Shown: positions 43,122 to 51,571 of the stretch, piece after piece | Position numbering within the stretch: position 1 is the stretch's first letter | Layout: each line of letters begins with the position of its first letter | Position numbers and translations under genes: made by a program | Origin: Chitinophagaceae bacterium UBA7600 | GTDB lineage: Bacteria; Bacteroidota; Bacteroidia; Chitinophagales; Chitinophagaceae | Direction of reading: 5' to 3' | Length of the DNA: 52,196 bases | NCBI GenBank assembly: GCA_002478885.1 | Contig: DLKC01000032.1 | Span: forward strand, 1 to 52,196 | The notes under the pieces: model-generated | What the model was told of the DNA's origin: nothing | The model's input: the letters and a program-made list of their open reading frames with translations, nothing else | Databases searched by the model: none

Positions 43122-43754
43122 ATGGAAATTGCCATTGTAGTGTTTGATGATAACAAAGACAGGCGGGACAGCCTGCAAATGCTGATCAACAGTAAAGAAG
43201 GTTTGTTGTGTACCGGTGTATTTGAAGACTGCAACCATGTAGTGGAAGATGTGCAGGCCAGTAACCCGGATGTAATACTCATGGATATTGATATGCCGGG
43301 CATCAACGGGATAGAAGGCGTGCGGATCATACGAAGCCATTTTCCGAAAGTGCACATTATTATGCAAACGGTCTTTGAGGATGATGAAAAAATATTTGCG
43401 GCCATACTTGCTGGCGCTGATGGATACATCCTTAAAAAAACGCCTCCGGTAAAACTGATCGAAGGAATAAAAGAAGTAGTGGAAGGTGGCGCACCTATGA
43501 CCGCAAGCGTGGCAAGACAGGTGCTGAAACTCTTTCAAAGCCAGCCGGCCAAACCTGACGAGTACAATTTAACCGAACGCGAAAAAGAGATCCTGGCCTT
43601 GCTTATAAAAGGCATGAGCTACAAAATGATCGCATCACAATGCGGCATTACCTATTTTACCGTGAACATGCACATCAAAAAAATCTATGAAAAGCTGCAT
43701 GTGCATTCGGCTACGGAGGCTGTTTCCAAAGCCATTCAAAACAAGATTGTGTAA
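43122..43754 (+). CDS. LuxR/NarL-family response regulator
   Basis: This 210-residue regulator has an N-terminal receiver (about 1-120) with Asp9-Asp10, phospho-acceptor Asp55 in VILMDIDMPG and the Lys of YILKKTPPV. The LuxR helix-turn-helix (about 148-210) reads LTEREKEILALLIKGMSYKMIASQCGITYFTVNMHIKKIYEKLHV. It resembles the regulator at 34772 along its full length but differs in the recognition helix region (FTVNMHIKKI against ETVRTHMKNI). It pairs with the kinase at 39937 and is the likely ligand of the 18-bp palindromes. Confidence 0.92.
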   Translation: MEIAIVVFDDNKDRRDSLQMLINSKEGLLCTGVFEDCNHVVEDVQASNPDVILMDIDMPGINGIEGVRIIRSHFPKVHIIMQTVFEDDEKIFAAILAGADGYILKKTPPVKLIEGIKEVVEGGAPMTASVARQVLKLFQSQPAKPDEYNLTEREKEILALLIKGMSYKMIASQCGITYFTVNMHIKKIYEKLHVHSATEAVSKAIQNKIV

Positions 43755-43851
43755 AGCGGGGAACACTCGGGGGCGAAAGATTAAAAACAAACATCCGATA
43801 TGCCGGCAATTAAAATAGCAATACTGCTTGCCTGTTAATGAACAGAACCCT

Positions 43852-43910
43852 GAAGTGTGCGACGCAACAACTGATGCCACAACGCACGAAGACCGGCTCA
43901 AAATGATTTT
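43852..43910 (-). repeat. Single repeat arm before cysC
   Basis: The minus strand reads GGCATCAGTTGTTGCGTCGC followed by ACACTTC (core 43852-43868), with outer TTTTGAGCCGG. It sits in the 274-bp gap between the regulator and cysC. No facing arm is beside it; the next arm (45891) lies beyond the cysC-sat operon and faces away. Confidence 0.72.
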
Positions 43911-44028
43911 CCTGCTAATTCCTACCAGAAATATAGAAATTGAGGGAAAATGTACTCCGGCTGCCTGCTTTTCTAAAAAACTTCAGCTATATTCGCCGCA
44001 AATTTTTAAAAACACAAAAAACTCAAGC

Positions 44029-44637
44029 ATGGAAGTTGTAAAGAACATTGTGTGGCACAATGCTACCATCACCAAAGAAGACCGCCAGCGCAAAAATGGC
44101 CATAAGAGCGTTATTTTATGGTACACTGGTTTGTCAGGCGCAGGAAAATCTACCCTTGCAAATAAAGTAGAAGAGAAACTGTACGAGCGTGGTTATAACA
44201 CCTACGTTCTTGATGGCGACAATATTCGTCACGGTTTGAATAAAGGTCTTGGTTTTACTGCAGAAGACCGCACAGAGAACATTCGCAGGATTGGCGAGGT
44301 AGCAAAATTGTTTGTTGATGCCGGCATTATAGTTTCTACAGCTTTCGTATCTCCATACCGCAGTGACCGCGATATTGTTCGCGCGTTGGTTCCTGCCGGT
44401 GAGTTTGTTGAAATATATGTTGCTGCTTCACTGGAAGTATGTGAAGAGCGCGACACAAAAGGCCTTTACAAAAAAGCACGTGCAGGTGAAATCAAGAATT
44501 TTACAGGTATCAGTGATCCTTACGAGGCTCCTGAAAATGCAGAGTTAACTGTAGATACCGGCGCACAGACACTTGACGAAAGCGCTGATGTTGTATTGGG
44601 CTGGCTCGAAGCAAACGGCTACATTGTAAAAGCATAA
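44029..44637 (+). CDS. cysC: Adenylyl-sulfate kinase
   Basis: This 203-residue cytoplasmic enzyme phosphorylates APS to PAPS. It has the P-loop GLSGAGKST (34-42), the APS-binding segment DGDNIRHGLNKGLGF, RTENIRRIGEVAKLF and FVSPYRSDRD. A longer upstream frame exists but would run through the repeat arm; the ATG at 44029 starts a normal-length protein. It is followed 36 bp later by sat, forming a sulfate-activation operon. TATATTCG at 43988-43995 is a candidate -7 promoter element with no clear -33. PAPS could feed cysteine synthesis or sulfotransferases. Confidence 0.95.
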   Translation: MEVVKNIVWHNATITKEDRQRKNGHKSVILWYTGLSGAGKSTLANKVEEKLYERGYNTYVLDGDNIRHGLNKGLGFTAEDRTENIRRIGEVAKLFVDAGIIVSTAFVSPYRSDRDIVRALVPAGEFVEIYVAASLEVCEERDTKGLYKKARAGEIKNFTGISDPYEAPENAELTVDTGAQTLDESADVVLGWLEANGYIVKA

Positions 44638-44673
44638 TCCGATATTTTATTACTTACCAAAAACACTGATAAT

Positions 44674-45825
44674 ATGAACCAACCTCATGGTGGTGTACTT
44701 GTAAACAGAATAGCTACAGGTGCACGCAAAGAAGAACTGGAAGCAAAAGCAAAAACGATATTTAACCTTACGGTTGAAGACCGTTATGGTGCCGACATTG
44801 AAATGATAGCCGTAGGCGCATTCAGCCCCATTACTGGTTTTATGGGCAAAGCTGATTGTGAGTCTGCAATCGAGAACATGAAATTGACCAATGGCCTTGC
44901 ATGGGGTATACCTATTCCATTGCCAGCCGGTGACCAATATGATAATATCACTGAAGGCCAGGAAATCGCTTTATTGAATAAAGAAGGTCATGTACTCGCT
45001 ATTATGACTGTTGACGAAAAATTTGAGCTAGACCTCGAGAATTTCGCAGCAAAATGTTTCGGCACGACCGAAGACAAACACCCAGGTGTTGCAGCCATTA
45101 AACGCGGGGGAAACAAGTTTATCGCCGGCCCGCTTGAAATGGTTAATCGCCCGGTTCGCCACGATCAGATCGATGGCAAATATTTTCTTGACCCTTCTGA
45201 AACAAGAGAAGAATTCGCAAAACGCGGCTGGAACACAATTGTTGCTTTCCAGACACGTAACCCGATACACCGTGCACACGAATACCTGATCAAATGCGCG
45301 CAGGAAATCGTGGACGGCGCATTGATTCACCCAATTGTAGGCGAAACAAAAAGTGATGATATTCCTGCCGATACTCGTATGCGTTGCTACGAAGCGTTGA
45401 TTGCAGGTTATTTTAACCCCGCTAACACCTTCCTCAGCGTATTGCCTACTGCAATGCGTTATGCAGGTCCGCGTGAAGCAATCAACCACACGCTCATCCG
45501 TAAGAACTATGGTTGCACACATATGATTATCGGACGCGACCATGCAGGTGTTGGCACTTATTATGGCACTTACGATGCACAGAAGATCATGGATAAGGTA
45601 GGCCCGGAAATGGGTATGCAGATATTGAAATTTGAAAACACTTTCTTCTGTAAAGAAACCAATGGCATGGCCAGCAGCAAAACAGCTCCTGCAAATGCAA
45701 CACAGGTTTCCTTAAGCGGAACCAAAGTGCGTGAAATGCTTCAGAATGCAGAGCGCCCACCGGCTGAGTTTTCAAGAGCAGAAGTTGCAGACATTCTTAT
45801 TGAGTGGGCAACCAAAACAAAGTAA
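44674..45825 (+). CDS. sat: Sulfate adenylyltransferase (ATP sulfurylase)
   Basis: This 383-residue enzyme makes APS from sulfate and ATP. It is the single-polypeptide Sat/MET3-type enzyme, not the CysDN type. An N-terminal PUA-like domain (about 1-160) is followed by the catalytic domain with QTRNPIHRAHEY (His199, His202), then IIGRDHAGVGTYYG and LSGTKVREML. It has no fused APS-kinase domain, consistent with the separate cysC upstream. A strong intrinsic terminator follows the stop codon. Confidence 0.95.
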   Translation: MNQPHGGVLVNRIATGARKEELEAKAKTIFNLTVEDRYGADIEMIAVGAFSPITGFMGKADCESAIENMKLTNGLAWGIPIPLPAGDQYDNITEGQEIALLNKEGHVLAIMTVDEKFELDLENFAAKCFGTTEDKHPGVAAIKRGGNKFIAGPLEMVNRPVRHDQIDGKYFLDPSETREEFAKRGWNTIVAFQTRNPIHRAHEYLIKCAQEIVDGALIHPIVGETKSDDIPADTRMRCYEALIAGYFNPANTFLSVLPTAMRYAGPREAINHTLIRKNYGCTHMIIGRDHAGVGTYYGTYDAQKIMDKVGPEMGMQILKFENTFFCKETNGMASSKTAPANATQVSLSGTKVREMLQNAERPPAEFSRAEVADILIEWATKTK

Positions 45826-45846
45826 TCAGTTATCCACGCTTGATAA

Positions 45847-45884
45847 AAAGTTGCGGTTCCGGTTTCGGAGCCGCAACTTTTTTT
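45847..45884 (+). terminator. Terminator of the cysC-sat operon
   Basis: The stem AAAGTTGCGGTTCC (45847-45860) and GGAGCCGCAACTTT (45867-45880) has one internal mismatch and is followed by a T-run through 45884. Confidence 0.88.
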
Positions 45885-45890
45885 AAAAGG

Positions 45891-45944
45891 TTTTATGGAG
45901 CAGGCTACAGTGCAAGATGCAGCTCCTGTTGCGTCGCACTCGTC
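45891..45944 (+). repeat. Single repeat arm after the cysC-sat terminator
   Basis: The arm begins TTTTATGGAGCAGGC and contains CTGTTGCGTCGCACTCGTC (core 45928-45941). It is degenerate after the core (no CTTGTGC). It has no facing partner within the next several hundred bases. Confidence 0.7.
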
Positions 45945-46058
45945 GGCTGCATCGCCCTGAGCGAGCGCCCGAGTGATACCTGCAATTCATGTTCCCGTTT
46001 ATCAGTATTTCGGCCACTAAAATGGCGCGCAACTTTGCGTGCAAATTTGGTGGGTGGT

Positions 46059-46466
46059 CTATATATGAACATGCAGCGAGTTGCCATTTACATCAACAGT
46101 GTATTCAGTCAGCGCACGCCCCGCCGGGCCGTTAATCACCTGGCCGCTGTCGGCAAAAACCGAACCATGGGCAGGGCAGAAAAACCTGTCGGAGGAGGCG
46201 TCATACTGAACAGTAGCCCCTTCATGCGTGCATGACTGTGATACGGCGATAAATTTTCCGGCGAGTGTTTGTGCAACTACAACACCATTCGTGTAAACAA
46301 ATCCACCGGCAGTTTTCAGCGCGGCATTGCCTGAAGCGTTAAGATCAACGGTAAAATCTGTAGAAGCCGGCGTAGCTGCACTTTTGCTGCAGCCGCCTAA
46401 ACAATTAATTAAAAAAAGGCTCGCTGCTCCGAATCCCACCTGGGATAAAAATTCTTTCCTGTCCAT
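46059..46466 (-). CDS. Small Rieske [2Fe-2S] lipoprotein
   Basis: This 135-residue protein has a lipoprotein signal ending CLGGC (Cys26). The rest is a single Rieske domain with the cluster motifs CTHEG (Cys79, His81) and CPAHG (Cys97, His100), so it should bind a [2Fe-2S] cluster. The ending GRALTEYTVDVNGNSLHVHI is the usual last beta-strand. It is too small for an oxygenase and is not linked to cytochrome bc genes, so it may be a periplasmic electron carrier or a redox-active lipoprotein. It is alone on the minus strand. Confidence 0.9.
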   Translation of the reverse strand: MDRKEFLSQVGFGAASLFLINCLGGCSKSAATPASTDFTVDLNASGNAALKTAGGFVYTNGVVVAQTLAGKFIAVSQSCTHEGATVQYDASSDRFFCPAHGSVFADSGQVINGPAGRALTEYTVDVNGNSLHVHI

Positions 46467-46813
46467 ATTATTTGGTTTTGATGATGAATACTATTGGAAC
46501 AGGTACTTGGTAGTGCAGGGTTACAACCCATCCAATGAATAATTACGATCAAATTAACGGCATCGTCTGCGGCCGATTTTAAGGAAGGACTGCATTAACA
46601 TTTTATTTCTTCTGAACAGGGAAAAAATGACACTGACTGGGAAACGGAAAATTAATACTGCAATAAATAAATGCTTGCCGGGAAAATAATGGCGATAACA
46701 GCATGCAACAAAAAACTGTTTCACCTGTTTTATATATTATTCTAACTTGGAAATAGTAAACTGCTTTACTGGCAGGCAGGTAAACTATACGATATCAACC
46801 GGTAAATTAAATT
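46467..46813. other. Intergenic region, nothing recognised
   Basis: These 347 bp lie between divergent genes and are A+T-rich. They hold only very short frames and no repeat arm, terminator or convincing promoter motif. Confidence 0.5.
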
Positions 46814-47287
46814 ATGGCAAATCCAAACTTCAAACTGATCAGTGCACTCAGGGCAACAGCGCAAAGGCTTAGCGAAGGTGCAGACTATGCATGGGGCAAT
46901 CACGGCTCCTGTAATTGTGGTAACCTTTTGCAGGTGGTTACACGTTTTTCGAAAGAAGAAATATTGCAATATGCCCATACCGGCATCGGTGAGTGGACAG
47001 AAATAGCGGAAGACTATTGCGGCATTGCCAATGCACCGGTAGGTTTACTGTTGACCAGGCTGCAGCAGCTTGGCTTAACTGCCACCGATATACACCATCT
47101 CGAATATCTTAACAACCGGAGCGTGCTGAATCATTTGCCGGGTGGTTTTCGCTGGCTCAGGCGTAATTCAAGGGAAGATGTGATCATTTATTTTGAAACC
47201 TATGCCAGCATGCTGGAAGAAAAGCTTGTCAGCAGTATCGATATTTCAACTCTTATACATAACGTGCCACTGTTTGTGCATGAATAG
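46814..47287 (+). CDS. Conserved protein of unknown function
   Basis: This 157-residue, mostly helical cytoplasmic protein starts at the ATG at 46814. A possible metal site is the cluster WGNHGSCNCGNLLQ (about 27-40) with His30, Cys33 and Cys35. The middle has HTGIGEWTEIAEDYCG and a second Cys. The C-terminal half is helical (DIHHLEYLNNRSVLN, DVIIYFETYASMLEEKL). The family is not recognised, although similar short proteins occur in Chitinophagaceae. It is transcribed in the same direction as pyrR, 117 bp before it. Confidence 0.6.
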   Translation: MANPNFKLISALRATAQRLSEGADYAWGNHGSCNCGNLLQVVTRFSKEEILQYAHTGIGEWTEIAEDYCGIANAPVGLLLTRLQQLGLTATDIHHLEYLNNRSVLNHLPGGFRWLRRNSREDVIIYFETYASMLEEKLVSSIDISTLIHNVPLFVHE

Positions 47288-47404
47288 CTTTGCCTGCATT
47301 TGCTAATGCAGTATAAAAGTTATAAACCTGCACGCTTACAGTTTAGCCGGTTTTTTTTTACCGGTGCAATCGAATGAGCTATTTTAGTGCAAAATTGAAA
47401 GGCT

Positions 47405-47926
47405 TTGAAATCCATTTTAACTGAACAACAGGTATCGCTTAGCATAAAAAGACTGGCGCACGAAATTCTCGAAAATCATTTACATCTCGATAATACCGTC
47501 CTTATTGGTGTGCAGCCTCGCGGTATTTATGTGAGTGATAAGATCGTTAATGAATTAAAACAGCTTACCAGTATCGACAAAATAAAATACGGCAAGTTGG
47601 ATATTACTTTTTATCGCGACGACGTGCGCAAAGAGCTAAAGATTGCTAACGCAACAGATATTCCATTCAGCATTGAAAATAAGCATGTGGTAATAATTGA
47701 CGATGTGCTCTGGACCGGCCGCACCACGAGGGCTGCGCTCGATGCTCTGCTTGATTTTGGCCGGCCGGCGACTGTTGAATTATGTGTGTTGATCGATCGC
47801 CGGTTTAACCGCGAACTGCCTATTCATGCAGATTATGTGGGCAGAACCATTGATACATTTCCTTCTCAAAAAGTGCTCGTACACTGGAAAGAAAAAGACG
47901 GCAGGGACGATGTCGTACTCGTTTAG
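47405..47926 (+). CDS. pyrR: PyrR-type phosphoribosyltransferase
   Basis: This 173-residue type I phosphoribosyltransferase is close to the usual PyrR length. The PRPP loop is VVIIDDVLWTGRT (95-107), and IKYGKLDITFYRDD with GVQPRGIYVSDKI are PyrR hallmarks. PyrR has uracil phosphoribosyltransferase activity and in Bacillus controls pyr mRNA by attenuation; in Bacteroidota the regulatory role is uncertain, and no attenuator was recognised here. The start is TTG, since the protein contains no other Met. pyrB lies 121 bp downstream, supporting a pyrimidine role. Confidence 0.92.
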   Translation: MKSILTEQQVSLSIKRLAHEILENHLHLDNTVLIGVQPRGIYVSDKIVNELKQLTSIDKIKYGKLDITFYRDDVRKELKIANATDIPFSIENKHVVIIDDVLWTGRTTRAALDALLDFGRPATVELCVLIDRRFNRELPIHADYVGRTIDTFPSQKVLVHWKEKDGRDDVVLV

Positions 47927-48047
47927 CCGCGTAATAATTTTTCCGGGAAATATGGTAACAGGTTATTGCGTTTTGTGAATAGCGGCTGAATTAAAACCAA
48001 AAACTGGTGGCCATAAACTGGCAACTATCTTATATCTTCGCTTTTTA

Positions 48048-48974
48048 ATGAAACTTTCCACTTCACATCTGCTGGGTATCAAAGACCTTACGAAAGAAGA
48101 TATAGAGTTGATTCTTTCCACAGCACAGCAATTCAAAGACGTTTTACAAAGACCGGTTAAAAAAGTTCCTTCGCTCAGAGACATCACCATCGTTAACCTT
48201 TTTTACGAGAACTCCACCAGGACACGTATGTCTTTCGAACTTGCAGAACGCCGCCTTTCAGCCGATACACTCAATTTTGCCGCCAGCACTTCTTCTGCCG
48301 CAAAAGGAGAGACCCTTCTGGATACAGTCAACAATATACTCAGCATGAAAGTGGATATGGTGGTTATGCGCCACAGCGCCAGCGGTGCGCCGCATTTTCT
48401 TGCCAAACATATCCCTGCAGCCATTATCAATGCTGGCGATGGCATTAATGAACATCCCACACAAGGCTTGCTCGATGCTTTTTCGATGATCGAAAAGAAA
48501 GGTTCGCTCGAAGGCCTTAAAGTGGCAATTATCGGCGACATTATGCATAGCCGAGTAGCGCAAAGCAATATTTACCTGCTCAATAAAATGGGCGCGGAAA
48601 TTATGGTTGCAGGGCCGCCAACACTTATTCCAAAGTATATTAAAGAAGCACATGGTGTTCGCGTAGAATACGATGTAATGAAAGCGCTTGAATGGTGCGA
48701 TGTGGCCAATGTGTTGCGCATACAGCTCGAGCGGCAGAACCAGCCACTCTTCTCTTCGCTGCGCGAATACAACCTCGCTTATGGCATCAAACGCAGCATG
48801 CTCGACAAACTCAAAAAAGAAATTGTGATCATGCATCCCGGCCCCATCAACCGCGGTGTTGAACTCGATAGCGATGTAGCCGATGGCCCGCACTCCATCA
48901 TTCTCAACCAGGTGGAGAATGGGGTGGCTGTTAGGATGGCCGCATTATACCTGTTGAGCCCAAAAAGTAATTGA
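48048..48974 (+). CDS. pyrB: Aspartate carbamoyltransferase catalytic chain
   Basis: This 308-residue enzyme joins carbamoyl phosphate and aspartate in de novo pyrimidine synthesis. The carbamoyl-phosphate motif is ENSTRTRMSFE (Ser56 to Arg60). Other signatures are NAGDGINEHPTQGLLDAFSM and the C-terminal HPGPINRGVELDSDVADG with ILNQVENGVAVRMA. It has no fused regulatory domain, and no pyrI gene is next to it. TATCTTCG at 48033-48040 is a candidate -7 promoter element 7 bp before the start, without a clear -33 element. Confidence 0.96.
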   Translation: MKLSTSHLLGIKDLTKEDIELILSTAQQFKDVLQRPVKKVPSLRDITIVNLFYENSTRTRMSFELAERRLSADTLNFAASTSSAAKGETLLDTVNNILSMKVDMVVMRHSASGAPHFLAKHIPAAIINAGDGINEHPTQGLLDAFSMIEKKGSLEGLKVAIIGDIMHSRVAQSNIYLLNKMGAEIMVAGPPTLIPKYIKEAHGVRVEYDVMKALEWCDVANVLRIQLERQNQPLFSSLREYNLAYGIKRSMLDKLKKEIVIMHPGPINRGVELDSDVADGPHSIILNQVENGVAVRMAALYLLSPKSN

Positions 48975-49372
48975 TCGTTCCCACCTTAAGGCAGGTAAGC
49001 AAATTGTGTTTCCGACTGTTGTGCAGGTGGCATCGCCTGTTGTGTCACTCAATTGAGCGCCCTATTCATTGCGGAACATTTGCGTAGACACTCTGCATAA
49101 ACCATTTCGGCATAAGCTATATTTTCTGGAGTTAGTATTGTTAAATAGTAGTCCGAGAATAATCAAGGTCTCGGCAAGATCGATGAAAAGGAGCAAGATG
49201 TCTTGTAATTAAAAACCTTACGACATTTTGTTTTGCCGCGTAGCGTTACAGGCGTACAAGTGAGTGACACAACCAAAGCTGCCCAACGAGCGATAGCCCG
49301 TTACAAAAAACTTCTTGTCTAAATCTTTGCATTAAACTTTATTATTGTGTAACAATTAATCGAGAAAAGCTT
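48975..49372. other. Intergenic region holding a wide repeat pair
   Basis: This 398-bp gap between pyrB and coaD is nearly all taken up by the inverted arms at about 49027-49050 and 49254-49273. The ~200-bp centre carries no recognisable gene; its half-site TAGTAGT at about 49147 is probably fortuitous. TATTATTG at 49340-49347 could be the -7 element for coaD. Confidence 0.45.
48990..49311. repeat. Inverted repeat pair, GTTGTGTCACTC subtype, wide spacing
   Basis: The left arm is GGTGGCATCGCCTGTTGTGT followed by CACTC (to 49050). The right arm is GTACAAGTGAGTGACACAAC (49254-49273), ending CCCGTTACAAAAAA. Both arms belong to the TGTCACTC subtype. The centre (about 200 bp) is more than twice as long as in the other pairs. 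Confidence 0.78.
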
Positions 49373-49846
49373 ATGAACCGCATTTGTCTTTTTCCCGGAA
49401 CTTTCGATCCCGTAACGCTTGGGCATACAGATATCATTAACCGTGCGCTGCCGTTGTTTGATAAAATTCATGTTGGCGTAGGAATGAACTCATCCAAATC
49501 ACCGATGTTCTCAACGGAGCAGCGCCTGGAGTGGTTTCGGGAAATTTATAAAGATGAGCCGAAAATTGAGGTCGCTGCTTATACAGGGCTAACGATTGAC
49601 TATTGCAAAAAAATTGATGCAAGATTTATTTTGAGAGGCATACGTTTCGTAAGCGATTTTGAATATGAAAAAACCATTGCCGATGCAAACCGGATGCTGG
49701 ATAAAAAAATTGAAACGGTCTTTCTTACCGGTGAGCCGCAATATTCGTCTGTGGCGTCAACCATCGTAAGAGACATACTGAAACATCATGGCGATGCATC
49801 TCCATTCCTGCCCGAAGCTGTGATCAGCACCCTGAAAAATTTATAA
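49373..49846 (+). CDS. coaD: Pantetheine-phosphate adenylyltransferase
   Basis: This 157-residue enzyme makes dephospho-CoA from 4'-phosphopantetheine and ATP. It has the nucleotidyltransferase motif FPGTFDPVTLGHTDI (His18), LRGIRFVSDFEYE and the C-terminal SSVASTIVRDI, a normal complete set. The ATG at 49373 begins NRICLFPGTFD as expected. The thioesterase gene follows after 15 bp, suggesting cotranscription. Confidence 0.96.
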   Translation: MNRICLFPGTFDPVTLGHTDIINRALPLFDKIHVGVGMNSSKSPMFSTEQRLEWFREIYKDEPKIEVAAYTGLTIDYCKKIDARFILRGIRFVSDFEYEKTIADANRMLDKKIETVFLTGEPQYSSVASTIVRDILKHHGDASPFLPEAVISTLKNL

Positions 49847-49861
49847 AGCCTGTTAACAACT

Positions 49862-50293
49862 ATGAAGATCTGGTTCAACAAGGAACAAACACTTGCCGGT
49901 TTCGATCATTGGAATAAGCACACGATGGGAGAACATCTTGGCATGCGTTATATAGAGATTGGTGATGATTATCTCAAAGCCACCATGCCGGTCGATCACC
50001 GCACTCGTCAACCTTATGGCTTATTACATGGCGGCGCTTCTGCCGCACTTGCCGAAACACTTGGCAGCGTTGCGTCGGCCCTGGTCATTGATCCGCGAAA
50101 ATTTATGTGCGTAGGAATTGAGATCAATGCCAATCATGTGCGTGGGGTAAAAGAAGGCATTGTTACCGGCACCTGCACGCCTATACACATTGGCGCAAGC
50201 ACGCATGTCTGGGATATCCGCATTCACGATGAAAGAAATAAACTCGTTTGTATAAGCAGGCTTACGGTTGCCATTTTAAAAAAGAAGGATTGA
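49862..50293 (+). CDS. Hotdog-fold thioesterase (PaaI/MenI type)
   Basis: This 143-residue cytoplasmic protein has the PaaI-type core LLHGGASAALAETLGSVAS, with Glu in the ALAET active-site helix. The hotdog strands GIEINANHVRGVKEGIVTGTCTPIHIGAST and ISRLTVAIL follow. It resembles 1,4-dihydroxy-2-naphthoyl-CoA thioesterases of menaquinone synthesis, but the substrate cannot be decided from sequence. It follows coaD by 15 bp and meets the NUDIX gene tail to tail with one base between. Confidence 0.88.
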   Translation: MKIWFNKEQTLAGFDHWNKHTMGEHLGMRYIEIGDDYLKATMPVDHRTRQPYGLLHGGASAALAETLGSVASALVIDPRKFMCVGIEINANHVRGVKEGIVTGTCTPIHIGASTHVWDIRIHDERNKLVCISRLTVAILKKKD

Positions 50294-50294
50294 A

Positions 50295-50708
50295 TCAACC
50301 CTTCCGGTATTTACTTATAATCTCCACGATATTCGGATAAGAGTTCTTTAGGTAATTGTTCACCGCAGCTTCATCTGCCCAGGTAATATCGGTAATGTCT
50401 TCCTCCGTTTGTGGAACAAGAGTGTTTGGCCCGGTGACTTTCATTTTATACCAATGTGACTCTTTCACAACATCTTTCTTTAAATAAGGATCAAAATATT
50501 CGTGGTTGGTAATTCCGATCAACTCACCCAATTGAACATTGGTTAAACCTGTTTCTTCTTCTACTTCCCGCACGGCGCATGCTTCAATCGTTTCCCCTTT
50601 GTCAAGTTTCCCTTTTGGCAGATCCCATTTACCGCGCCGGAAGATCATTAGCAGCTCATTATTGTTGTTGGTAACCAATCCACCGGCGGCAATTATTTTT
50701 TTAGGCAT
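50295..50708 (-). CDS. NUDIX hydrolase
   Basis: This 137-residue protein has the complete Nudix box (about 35-57): GKLDKGETIEACAV followed by REVEEETGL, matching Gx5Ex7REUxEExGU. A beta-sandwich flanks it (KKIIAAGGLVTNNNNELLMIFRRGKWDLP). It is of the short diphosphate-hydrolase type. The substrate cannot be assigned. It is convergent with the thioesterase gene and divergent from pyrE. Confidence 0.92.
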   Translation of the reverse strand: MPKKIIAAGGLVTNNNNELLMIFRRGKWDLPKGKLDKGETIEACAVREVEEETGLTNVQLGELIGITNHEYFDPYLKKDVVKESHWYKMKVTGPNTLVPQTEEDITDITWADEAAVNNYLKNSYPNIVEIISKYRKG

Positions 50709-50795
50709 AGTCCACTGTTTATAATTATTTGCAAACTACCGTCAAAAAATTTAACGCGGGGCTTAACTTCGCCGCATCCTGAAAAAAATTATTTT

Positions 50796-51437
50796 ATGTT
50801 ATCAAACGAGAAAGCAGTAGCTGAAAAATTATTGCAGACCGGTGCCGTTAGATTAAGTCCGGGAGCGCCTTTTACCTGGGCCAGCGGCTGGAAGAGCCCG
50901 ATCTACTGCGACAACCGAAAGGTGCTTTCCTTTCCGTATATACGCGACTTTGTAAAGAGTGAACTTTGTAATGTGATTTTTGAGCAATTCCCTGACGCAG
51001 AAGCTTTGGCCGGGGTTGCCACCGCTGGCATTGCATGGGGAGCTATGGCTGCAGACCAGTTAAAACTGCCTTTTTTGTATGTGCGCCCAAAGCCAAAAGA
51101 ACATGGGCTCGGCAACCAGATCGAAGGCGCTTATAACCCGCAACAGAAAACCATTGTTGTTGAAGACCTGATCTCAACCGGCAAGAGCAGCCTGCAGGTG
51201 GTAGACGTGTTGCGCGCTGCCGGCGTTAATGTGATCGGCATGGTTTCTATTTTTAATTATGGCTTTGATGTGGCCGACAAGGCATTTGCCGATAAAGGGT
51301 GCCGGTTTATTTCGCTGACCAATTATACAGCAATGATCAATCTTGCGGTAGAGAAAGGCATCGTTGCCAAAGAAACGGAAGACGTGTTGATGCAATGGAG
51401 AAAAAATCCCGCCGACTGGAATCCACAAACTGCCTGA
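50796..51437 (+). CDS. pyrE: Orotate phosphoribosyltransferase
   Basis: This 213-residue enzyme converts orotate and PRPP to OMP. It has the PRPP motif VVEDLISTGKSSLQV (about 113-127), orotate-binding LSPGAPFTWASGWKSPIYCDNR near the start and VRPKPKEHGLGNQIEG. It is a normal single-domain enzyme, not fused to OMP decarboxylase. TAACTTCG at 50764-50771 is a possible -7 element about 25 bp before the start. It lies close to pyrR-pyrB but is not in the same transcription unit. Confidence 0.96.
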   Translation: MLSNEKAVAEKLLQTGAVRLSPGAPFTWASGWKSPIYCDNRKVLSFPYIRDFVKSELCNVIFEQFPDAEALAGVATAGIAWGAMAADQLKLPFLYVRPKPKEHGLGNQIEGAYNPQQKTIVVEDLISTGKSSLQVVDVLRAAGVNVIGMVSIFNYGFDVADKAFADKGCRFISLTNYTAMINLAVEKGIVAKETEDVLMQWRKNPADWNPQTA

Positions 51438-51523
51438 AAATGAATTTTCGCCGTTAACCTGTTTAAAGAATTGTTGATTTTACAAACGAAACATGCTACA
51501 TTAACTAACAAGTGTTGGACTGC

Positions 51524-51554
51524 TTTGTCATTTGCAATCATAAACGTAGTTTTG
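51524..51554 (+). promoter_or_regulatory. Bacteroidota-type promoter of ahcY
   Basis: TTTG (51524-51527), a 19-bp spacer and TAGTTTTG (51547-51554) match the Bacteroidota sigma-factor consensus TTTG-N19-21-TAnnTTTG in full. It lies 17 bp before the ahcY ATG, giving a short leader. Confidence 0.75.
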
Positions 51555-51571
51555 CGCAAAATTTTAAATAA

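Noticed and set aside
43828..44028. Longer N-terminus for adenylyl-sulfate kinase
   Set aside because: It reads through a repeat arm and has no homology to the family; the ATG at 44029 gives the normal length.
47330..47404. PyrR-type attenuator before pyrR
   Set aside because: There is a CCGGT/ACCGG stem around a T-run, but no anti-terminator or PyrR-binding loop pattern could be recognised.
49147..49153. TAGTAGT half-site in the pyrB-coaD gap
   Set aside because: Only one half of the 18-bp palindrome is present, inside a repeat centre; chance is likely.
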